A model generated the notes under the pieces. That model did not search any database and was not told where the DNA came from. It was given only the letters and a program-made list of their open reading frames with translations. A program made the position numbers and the translations under genes. This document shows, one piece after another, positions 1-5,056 of a stretch of DNA of 7,589 nucleotides; position 1 is the stretch's first letter, and every line of letters starts with the position of its first letter. The stretch lies in NCBI GenBank assembly GCA_019746155.1, contig JAIESJ010000089.1, forward strand, positions 1 to 7,589, in the 5' to 3' direction. The stretch comes from Burkholderiales bacterium (lineage in GTDB: Bacteria; Pseudomonadota; Gammaproteobacteria; Burkholderiales; SG8-41).

Positions 1-836
1 ACGACCGGCGGATTGCGCGGGTCGTAAGCACTGCCCGCGGCCTCCCGGTCGAACGCGCGGGAGCGATCGACCAGGAACTCGATCAGGTGGTTGCGGATGC
101 GGTAATAGTGCGGATGCCGGTGCAGATCGTGCCGGGTGCGGCTGCGCGGCATCGTGTTGACGACGGTCTCCGCGATCTTGGCATAGGGGCCGTTGGTCAT
201 CAGCACGATCTTGTCGGCAAGCAGGATCGCTTCATCCACGTCGTGCGTGATCATGAACACCGTCTGCTTGGTCTCGGCGCAGATTCTCAGAACCTCTTCC
301 TGCAGCACGCCGCGCGTCAACGCATCGAGCGCGGAAAACGGCTCGTCCATGAGCAGCATCTTGGGCTGGATCGCGAGCGCGCGCGCGATGCCGACGCGTT
401 GCTTCATGCCGCCGGAGAGTTCGGAAGGACGTTTCTTTTCCGCGCCGGACAGGCTGACGAGATCGATGTACTTCTGGCAGTGCTCGCGCACCCTGGCCTT
501 GCCCCACTCGGGCCAGCGTGAAGTGACGGCAAATGCGATGTTGCCCATGACGGTGAGCCACGGCATCAGCGCATGGCTCTGGAAAATCACGGCACGGTCG
601 AGGCTGGGGCCGTTGATCTCGCGCCCGCCGACAAAGACGTAGCCGTCGGACGCCGGTTCCAGCCCGGCGAGGATATTGAGGATGGTCGTCTTGCCGCAGC
701 CGGAATGGCCGATCAGGCACACGAACTCACCGGCTTCAACTTCCAGATGGACGTTCTCGAACACCGTGGTCTCGGTGCCGTCGCGCCCGGTGAAGCGCTT
801 GGCAATGCCTTCGATGCGGATCAGGGGTTCACTCAT
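1..836 (-). CDS. ABC importer ATPase, NrtD/CmpD-like (3' end outside window)
   Basis: This is the cytoplasmic ATPase that powers the nitrate/bicarbonate/cyanate-type importer encoded upstream. In the 278 codons visible: Walker A GHSGCGKT (residues 43-50), Q-loop Gln86, ABC signature LSGGMKQR (140-147), Walker B LLMDEP (161-166), D-loop SALD (168-171) and switch His198. No catalytic residue is missing. The family is usually about 260-280 residues, so only the extreme C-terminus should lie beyond the edge; whether it instead continues into an NrtC-like binding domain cannot be seen. The start ATG is at 836; the DNA before it (GGTGTCC) is a weak Shine-Dalgarno and I found no better in-frame start. 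It is the last gene of the SBP1-permease-ATPase set, but a 170-bp gap holding a REP-like repeat separates it from the permease. SsuB/TauB-type ATPases look similar; the neighbouring NrtA-type binding proteins favour the NrtD group. Confidence 0.93.
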   Translation of the reverse strand, partial: MSEPLIRIEGIAKRFTGRDGTETTVFENVHLEVEAGEFVCLIGHSGCGKTTILNILAGLEPASDGYVFVGGREINGPSLDRAVIFQSHALMPWLTVMGNIAFAVTSRWPEWGKARVREHCQKYIDLVSLSGAEKKRPSELSGGMKQRVGIARALAIQPKMLLMDEPFSALDALTRGVLQEEVLRICAETKQTVFMITHDVDEAILLADKIVLMTNGPYAKIAETVVNTMPRSRTRHDLHRHPHYYRIRNHLIEFLVDRSRAFDREAAGSAYDPRNPPV

Positions 837-853
837 GGCTGGACACCGGTAAA

Positions 854-949
854 GGGTGAAGAGTGAAGGGTGAAGGGTAAAACCGTTCCCTCTCCCCCGT
901 TACCGGGGGAGAGAGCTAGGGTGAGGGGGATCACGCATTTACCCTTCAC
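854..949. repeat. REP-like nested inverted repeat with heptamer repeats
   Basis: Four consecutive 7-mers (GGGTGAA, GAGTGAA, GGGTGAA, GGGTAAA; 854-881) lead into an inner hairpin, CTCTCCCCCG (890-899) / CGGGGGAGAG (904-913), with a 4-nt loop. An outer perfect 12-bp inverted repeat, GTGAAGGGTAAA (870-881) / TTTACCCTTCAC (938-949), encloses it. The right flank continues with heptamer-like units in the opposite orientation to about 960. Similar CTCTCCCCCG hairpins followed by GCTAGGGTGAGGGG recur between genes in many Beta- and Gammaproteobacteria, so this is probably a dispersed non-coding repeat. It lies between permease and ATPase and ends about 15 bp before the ATPase start codon. It may stabilise the upstream mRNA or damp ATPase expression. 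Confidence 0.75.
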
Positions 950-1006
950 GCATTCACTGAACTTATCGGCGTTCATCGGCGGTTCCGGTTGTTTTGATAT
1001 CGGGTT

Positions 1007-1849
1007 CTACTCGGGGAAAGTCACCAGCCGCGTCAGCCGCGCCAGCAACAGGTCGAGCAGCATGCCGACCAGTCCGATGGCGAGAATGGCGGTAAGAATG
1101 TTGGTGATCGAGAGGTTGTTCCACTCGTTCCACACGAAATAGCCGATGCCGGTGCCGCCCACCAGCATCTCGGCGGCAACGATCACCAGCCAGGCGATGC
1201 CGATGGAAATGCGCATGCCGGTCATGATGGTCGGCGCGGCCGCCGGCAGGATCACGCGGAACGCTTTCCTGAACGGGCCCACCTCCAGCGTTTTGGCGAC
1301 GTTGAGCCACTCGCGCCGCACCGATGCGACGCCGAAAGCGGTGTTGATCAGCATCGGCCACAGCGAACAGATGAAAATCACGAACACCGCCGAGACCGAA
1401 CTGTCCTTCAGCGTGAACAGCGCGAGCGGCATCCAGGCGAGCGGCGAAATCGGCTTCAATACCTGGATGAACGGGTCGAGCGCGCGATAGGTGGTGGGCG
1501 ACATGCCGATCAGGAAGCCGACGGGGATCGCAACCAGCGCGGCAAGGAGGTAGCCCGCCAGCACGCGCGCCAGCGAATACGCGAGCTGGATGCCCACGCC
1601 CTTGTCGTTGGGGCCGCGATCGTAGAACGGTTCCTTCAGATGCTGCCAGATTTTGGCGCCGACATCGGCCGGGGCGGGAAACGAGGATTTCTGGCCCGTT
1701 GCCGCCGCTTTTCCGACCAGCCTTGCGTACTCGTCGTTGACGTTCTGCGGCGCGGCGGTCGGCAGCGTCGCGGCGTGCCAGATGCCGATGAACAGCAAAA
1801 ACATGATCAGCGACAGGGCGGGCGCCCGCCAGTGCATCAGGCGCTTCAT
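1007..1849 (-). CDS. ABC importer permease, NrtB/CmpB-like
   Basis: This 280-residue protein is the inner-membrane channel subunit of the importer and probably works as a homodimer. An N-terminal membrane helix (about residues 10-27) is followed by a periplasmic stretch, then the core transmembrane domain of the binding-protein-dependent permease family (about 90-272; hydrophobic segments near 97-116, 136-147, 151-170, 212-229 and 250-268). The EAA loop that docks on the ATPase reads AKTLEVGPFRKAFRVILP (185-202), with the conserved Gly191 and Ile-Leu-Pro 200-202. A longer reading frame opens at 1942, but the ATG at 1849 follows a strong GAGGAGGC Shine-Dalgarno at 8-nt spacing and gives the usual family length. 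It lies 114 bp after SBP1 and 170 bp before the ATPase, all on one strand. SsuC/TauC permeases are relatives; gene context supports the NrtB group. The substrate is not defined by this subunit. Confidence 0.92.
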   Translation of the reverse strand: MKRLMHWRAPALSLIMFLLFIGIWHAATLPTAAPQNVNDEYARLVGKAAATGQKSSFPAPADVGAKIWQHLKEPFYDRGPNDKGVGIQLAYSLARVLAGYLLAALVAIPVGFLIGMSPTTYRALDPFIQVLKPISPLAWMPLALFTLKDSSVSAVFVIFICSLWPMLINTAFGVASVRREWLNVAKTLEVGPFRKAFRVILPAAAPTIMTGMRISIGIAWLVIVAAEMLVGGTGIGYFVWNEWNNLSITNILTAILAIGLVGMLLDLLLARLTRLVTFPE

Positions 1850-1857
1850 GTCAGGAC

Positions 1858-1865
1858 GCCTCCTC
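1858..1865 (-). promoter_or_regulatory. Strong ribosome binding site that fixes the permease start
   Basis: On the minus strand GAGGAGGC lies 8 nt before the ATG at 1849. It decides against the upstream in-frame ATG at 1942, which sits close to the end of the SBP1 gene. Confidence 0.8.
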
Positions 1866-1935
1866 AGATACATTACCGACAAGTTCATCATGCCCGTAGT
1901 GTCGGCGGCCGGCGGTAATTCGCTTTTCTCGCATT

Positions 1936-1947
1936 CCCGCAAGCGGG
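1936..1947. other. Small intercistronic hairpin between SBP1 and permease
   Basis: CCCGC-AA-GCGGG forms a short GC hairpin just after the SBP1 stop codon. It is not followed by a U-run on the minus strand, so it is not a convincing terminator. Such hairpins often help keep binding protein more abundant than permease by protecting the upstream mRNA; that role here is inference. A second, looser 7-bp inverted repeat, ATTACCG (1872-1878) / CGGTAAT (1913-1919), lies in the same gap. Confidence 0.3.
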
Positions 1948-1963
1948 GCCCCTGCTCGGTGGC

Positions 1964-3337
1964 TCATACCGCTCTCTTGATCGCGAAGCTCGAGATATAG
2001 GCTTCGGGCCTGGCCGGATCGAACTCTTTCTTCATGACGATGATCTTCTTCGACGTCGCGGCCGGCGGCGTCAGCCCGACCTGCTTCATGAGCCTGGCCG
2101 CGTCGGTGGCGAGGAACACTTCGCTCGCCACCTTGTTGTAGTCGACATTGCCTTTGATCTGGCCCCAGCGTTTCATCTGGGTCAGGATCCACACCGCGAA
2201 CGAATGCCACGGGAAGGGATCGAAGTCGATGCGGTCCGGCACCTTTCTCACGTTGCCCAGGCCGTCGGCAAAAGTGCCGGTCAGCACCTGCTCGACTACC
2301 GTCACCGGCTGGTTGAGGTAATTGGCCGGCGCGATCGCCTCGGCGATCTGCTTGCGGTTCTCGGTCTTGCGCGCGAACGCCGCGGCGTCGATGATGGCCT
2401 TGAGCAGCGCCTGATAGGTATTGGGCATCTCGGTCACGAACTCCTTGCTCGCGGCGAACGCGCAGCACGGGTGCCCGTCCCAGATCTCCTTGGACAGCAT
2501 GTGAATGAAGCCGACGCCGTCATAGACCGCGCGCTGGTTGACCGGGTCCGGCGCCAGGAAACCGTCGATGTTGTCGGCGCGCAGGTTGGCCACCATCTCC
2601 GGCGGCGGCACCACGCGGATCTGGATATCGCGATCGGGGTCAAGGCCGTGTTCCGCCACGTAGTAGCGCAGCAGATAGTTGTGCATCGAATAGTCGAAAG
2701 GCACCGCGAACTTGAAGCCCTTCCACTGCCCGGGATCGCGCCTGTCCTTGTGCCGCATGGCGAGCGTGATGGCCTGGCCGTTGATGTTTTCCACTGCCGG
2801 CATGGTGTACGGAACGGGCTGGGCGCCCGCGCCCAGCGTGATCGCGAGCGGCATGGGCGAGAGCATGTGCGCCGCGTCGTATTCCTTGTTGAGCGTCTTG
2901 TCGCGGATCACGGCCCAGCCGGCGGTCTTGACGACTTCGACGTCGAGGCCGTGTTTGGAATAGAAACCCATAGGGTGCGCCATGATGATGGGCGTGGCGC
3001 AGGTAATGGGGATGAAGCCCACCTTGAGTTTGGTTTTTTCAATCTTGCCGGCCTGCTGCGCAAACGCTTCCTTGGCGGCGCCCAGCGGAAACAGGGTCGA
3101 AATCGCCGCCATCGCAGTGCTTGCACCCACGGCCCTGAGGAAGTTGCGCCGCGTCTCATCGTGCGGAAACAGCGCGCGCATGACGGCCGATTCCACTGCG
3201 CGGCTGCCCAACGCTTCGCTGTCACTCGTCGTGTCGGCCGGATCCGCATTGTGTTCGGCCGGCGTGGCATGATGGCCGCAATGGCAACCGTTGCCGAATT
3301 TCACCTGCGGGTCGAAAGGGTCGTTGAATGCCGACAT
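1964..3337 (-). CDS. NrtA/CmpA-family periplasmic binding protein with Tat signal (SBP1)
   Basis: This 457-residue protein captures the small ligand for the ABC importer and delivers it to the permease encoded just downstream. After a hydrophilic leader (1-60) comes a twin-arginine signal, TRRNFLRAVG (62-71), a hydrophobic stretch (about 70-88) and a likely cleavage site after AFA (91-93). The mature part (from about 104) has the family pattern: KVGFIPITCATPI (105-117), KTAGWAVIRDKTL (137-149), HMLSPMPL (157-164), NGQAITL (186-192) and EIWDGHPCCAFA (284-295). The leader contains GCHCGHHA (17-24), a Cys/His cluster also present in the paralogue. The start ATG is at 3337 behind GGAGA at 7-nt spacing. 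A sigma54 promoter candidate lies 39 bp upstream. By eye it is about two-thirds identical to SBP2 over the core. Nitrate, bicarbonate, cyanate or another small ligand is possible. Confidence 0.92.
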   Translation of the reverse strand: MSAFNDPFDPQVKFGNGCHCGHHATPAEHNADPADTTSDSEALGSRAVESAVMRALFPHDETRRNFLRAVGASTAMAAISTLFPLGAAKEAFAQQAGKIEKTKLKVGFIPITCATPIIMAHPMGFYSKHGLDVEVVKTAGWAVIRDKTLNKEYDAAHMLSPMPLAITLGAGAQPVPYTMPAVENINGQAITLAMRHKDRRDPGQWKGFKFAVPFDYSMHNYLLRYYVAEHGLDPDRDIQIRVVPPPEMVANLRADNIDGFLAPDPVNQRAVYDGVGFIHMLSKEIWDGHPCCAFAASKEFVTEMPNTYQALLKAIIDAAAFARKTENRKQIAEAIAPANYLNQPVTVVEQVLTGTFADGLGNVRKVPDRIDFDPFPWHSFAVWILTQMKRWGQIKGNVDYNKVASEVFLATDAARLMKQVGLTPPAATSKKIIVMKKEFDPARPEAYISSFAIKRAV

Positions 3338-3374
3338 GGGCGGTTCTCCAAAGTTTATCTACGCCCGGATGGTT

Positions 3375-3391
3375 AGCAGGATGCATACCAA
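3375..3391 (-). promoter_or_regulatory. Candidate sigma54 promoter for SBP1-permease-ATPase
   Basis: The minus strand reads TTGGTATGCATCCTGCT. Compared with TTGGCACGNNNNTTGCW it keeps the invariant GG and GC at the required 10-bp spacing, with mismatches at C5, C7 and one T of the -12 box. The predicted start is near 3364, leaving about 27 nt to the ATG. The -12 GC lies 39 bp from the start codon, against 40 bp in the stronger SBP2 promoter, which supports the call. Confidence 0.6.
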
Positions 3392-3461
3392 GTCGCCCGG
3401 ATTTTCGTTGCCTGGCTCATAGGTCATTGATTTTTAATCTATTATTAATGCGAATCGCCAA

Positions 3462-3499
3462 GTGCAACCCAACTCGTAATCATCAGATCAGGTTTGCAC
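3462..3499. repeat. Inverted repeat GTGCAA/TTGCAC upstream of the SBP1 promoter
   Basis: GTGCAA (3462-3467) and TTGCAC (3494-3499) are perfect complements; allowing one extra T, the match extends to GTGCAACC / GGTTTGCAC. The arms are about 32 bp centre to centre, close to three helical turns. The centre is about 117 bp upstream of the predicted SBP1 start, an enhancer-like position. The motif differs from the TTGTTRACA sites upstream of SBP2 and osmC, so which protein binds is unknown. Confidence 0.35.
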
Positions 3500-3562
3500 G
3501 GGCAGATCGCGCTTACTTTCAGTGCGCGTGCGCACATTTATTGGGCACGCGGCATTCAGCCT

Positions 3563-4882
3563 TCAAGCGCGCGTCGCGTCGAACACCTTGCCCAGTATGG
3601 TGTGCTTGGAATAGTTGCTCTCCGGCGCCTTGTAACCCAGTTCTGCCATGCGCTTGCGTGCATCGGTGGCAAGAAAGACGCGCTCCGCGACCTGCTTGAA
3701 GTTCATGTCCTGCTTGAGGTAACCCCAGCGCTTGAGCTGGGCCATCATCCACACCGCGGTCGACTGCCACGGGAAGGGATCAAAGTCTATGCGTCCCGGC
3801 ACGTTGCGGATGGTACCCAGACCGTCGGCAAACTTGCCGGTCAACACCTGTTCGACCACCGTCACCGGCTGGTTGAGATAGTTGGGGACCGCAATGAGCT
3901 GCGCGATGTTGGCACGATTCTGTGGCTGTCGTGCATAGAGTGCGGCGCTGACGATGGCACGAAACAGCGCAGCGAAAGTATTGGGGTTGTCGCGAGCAAA
4001 TTTCTCCGGCACCGCGAATGCGCAGCAAGGGTGGCCGTCCCAGATCTCGCTGGTGAGCATGTGGATGAAGCCCACATTGTCATAGACGGCCCGCTGATTG
4101 AACGGCTCCGCGACGATGAAGCCGTCGATATTTCCGGAGCGTAAGCTGGCAACCATGTCCGGCGGCGGCATCACGCGCAGCTTCACGTCGCGGTCGGGAT
4201 CGACATCATGCTCCACCAGGTAATGACGCAGGAGGAAATTGTGCATCGAGTAATCGAACGGGATGGCGAACGTCATGCCTTTCCACTGCCTGGGGTCGCG
4301 CTTGTCCTTGTGATGCATTGCCAGTGTGATGGCGTTGCCATTGACGTTCTCGATCGCCGGGATCAGCATCGGGGCCGCAGTCGATCCCAGCCCGAGCGAG
4401 ATCGCAAGCGGCATGGGCGACAGCATATGGGACGCATGATATTCGCCGTTCAGTGTCTTGTCGCGGACCACCGCCCAGCCGGCCGTCTTGATCAGCGAGA
4501 CATTGAGCCCCTGCTTGGCGTAGAAGCCCAACGCCGCCGCCAGCACGATCGGCGTCGCGCAGGTGATCGGCAGGAAACCGATGTTAACGTCCTTTTTCTC
4601 AATCGGTGCTTTGGTGTCTTGAGCGAGCGCCGTTGCCGCCCCCAGCGGAAATAAAGACGATACCGCGGCCAGCGCCGTTCCCGCACCAACCGCGCGCAGA
4701 AATGCACGCCGGGTCGGGCCTTCCGGGAACAATGCCCGCAACGCCGCCTGCTCGATGACGCGCGCCGTTGACTGCTCTTCGTCTTGGATCGCGGCGTGTT
4801 CATGATCGTTTTGATTCGCATGCCGGCCGCAAGAGCATCTGCCAAGTGTCACTTCAGGATCAAACGGATTTTCGAAAGCCAT
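3563..4882 (-). CDS. Second NrtA/CmpA-family Tat-exported binding protein (SBP2)
   Basis: This 439-residue protein is a paralogue of SBP1 and a probable alternative binding protein for the same permease and ATPase, since no second permease is seen nearby. It has the same design: leader with GRCSCGRHA (14-22), Tat signal TRRAFLRAVG (57-66), hydrophobic stretch, likely cleavage after ALA (85-87), then NIGFLPITCATPI (100-112), KTAGWAVVRDKTL (132-144), HMLSPMPL (152-159), NGNAITL (181-187) and EIWDGHPCCAFA (279-290). One notable change is NGQ to NGN, in a motif where NrtA uses Gln to contact its ligand (from memory of the family). I chose the ATG at 4882 because AGGGAG lies 6 nt upstream; the ATG at 4888 abuts that site, and the longer frame from 4966 would run back through the sigma54 promoter. 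It is transcribed divergently from the activator gene. Confidence 0.92.
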   Translation of the reverse strand: MAFENPFDPEVTLGRCSCGRHANQNDHEHAAIQDEEQSTARVIEQAALRALFPEGPTRRAFLRAVGAGTALAAVSSLFPLGAATALAQDTKAPIEKKDVNIGFLPITCATPIVLAAALGFYAKQGLNVSLIKTAGWAVVRDKTLNGEYHASHMLSPMPLAISLGLGSTAAPMLIPAIENVNGNAITLAMHHKDKRDPRQWKGMTFAIPFDYSMHNFLLRHYLVEHDVDPDRDVKLRVMPPPDMVASLRSGNIDGFIVAEPFNQRAVYDNVGFIHMLTSEIWDGHPCCAFAVPEKFARDNPNTFAALFRAIVSAALYARQPQNRANIAQLIAVPNYLNQPVTVVEQVLTGKFADGLGTIRNVPGRIDFDPFPWQSTAVWMMAQLKRWGYLKQDMNFKQVAERVFLATDARKRMAELGYKAPESNYSKHTILGKVFDATRA

Positions 4883-4888
4883 CGCCAT

Positions 4889-4894
4889 CTCCCT
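4889..4894 (-). promoter_or_regulatory. Ribosome binding site that fixes the SBP2 start
   Basis: On the minus strand AGGGAG lies 6 nt before the ATG at 4882 and directly abuts the ATG at 4888, so translation should begin at 4882. Confidence 0.7.
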
Positions 4895-4921
4895 AAAGGT
4901 TCGGAACTGTTTATGTGTGCC

Positions 4922-4936
4922 GCAACAAACGTGCCA
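4922..4936 (-). promoter_or_regulatory. Near-perfect sigma54 promoter for SBP2
   Basis: The minus strand reads TGGCACGTTTGTTGC, an exact match to TGGCACGNNNNTTGC with GG and GC exactly 10 bp apart. The predicted start is near 4910, giving a leader of about 28 nt with the AGGGAG site inside it. Such promoters need an ATP-dependent enhancer-binding protein; the only one visible is encoded divergently next door. Confidence 0.88.
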
Positions 4937-4962
4937 TATATGCTCAGGATGGATTCCAGGAA

Positions 4963-4979
4963 CCAATTCAAAGAATTGG
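4963..4979. promoter_or_regulatory. Perfect 7-bp inverted repeat / possible IHF site in the divergent promoter region
   Basis: CCAATTC-AAA-GAATTGG is a perfect inverted repeat overlapping the -24 box of the candidate activator promoter. Within it, ATTCAAAGAATTG (4966-4978) has one mismatch to the IHF consensus WATCAANNNNTTR. It lies between the SBP2 promoter and the upstream TGTCAACA repeats, where a bend would help the activator reach sigma54. It could equally be an operator for autorepression. Confidence 0.4.
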
Positions 4980-4992
4980 CATGAAAATCGCT
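4976..4992 (+). promoter_or_regulatory. Candidate sigma54 promoter for the activator gene
   Basis: TTGGCATGAAAATCGCT keeps GG and GC at 10-bp spacing and differs from TTGGCACGNNNNTTGCW at two positions. Its first eight bases are identical to the osmC promoter. The predicted start near 5003 leaves about 54 nt to the ATG at 5057. The -12 box (TCGC) is imperfect, so it may be weak, or the gene may use a sigma70 promoter that I could not identify. Confidence 0.5.
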
Positions 4993-5010
4993 ACGGGCAT
5001 CAACAACCTG

Positions 5011-5031
5011 AATGTCAACACAATGTCAACA
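5011..5031. promoter_or_regulatory. Tandem upstream activator sites (AATGTCAACA x2)
   Basis: AATGTCAACA occurs at 5011-5020 and again at 5022-5031, an 11-bp period of about one helical turn. A degenerate third copy, ATCAACA, is at 4999-5005. The pair is centred about 111 bp upstream of the predicted SBP2 start, typical for a sigma54 activator. The core TGTCAACA differs by one base from TGTTAACA upstream of osmC. The sites lie just downstream of the candidate activator start, where binding could also repress the activator's own gene. Confidence 0.6.
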
Positions 5032-5041
5032 AATTGCCCAC

Positions 5042-5046
5042 AGGAG
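5042..5046 (+). promoter_or_regulatory. Ribosome binding site that fixes the activator start
   Basis: AGGAG lies 10 nt before the ATG at 5057. The earlier in-frame ATG at 5012 has no such site and falls inside the TGTCAACA repeats. Confidence 0.6.
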
Positions 5047-5056
5047 TTCGTTCTCC

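Noticed and set aside
854..960. CRISPR-like array from the heptamer repeats
   Set aside because: The units are 7 bp, contiguous and without spacers, and form part of an inverted repeat.
1850..1942. N-terminal 31-residue extension of the permease
   Set aside because: The ATG at 1849 has a strong, well-spaced GAGGAGGC site; the extension is hydrophilic and lacks its own site.
2204..3376. Long plus-strand open frame opposite SBP1
   Set aside because: It lacks recognisable domains and is antisense to a clear binding protein with intact Tat signal and family motifs.
3457..3470. Second sigma54-like GG-N10-GC match upstream of SBP1
   Set aside because: Only the invariant dinucleotides fit and the flanks are poor; the element at 3375-3391 is a better match and better placed.
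3522..3535. GTGCG-CGTG-CGCAC hairpin after SBP2 as a terminator
   Set aside because: The stem is only 5 bp and no U-run follows on the minus strand, so a terminator call is not supported.
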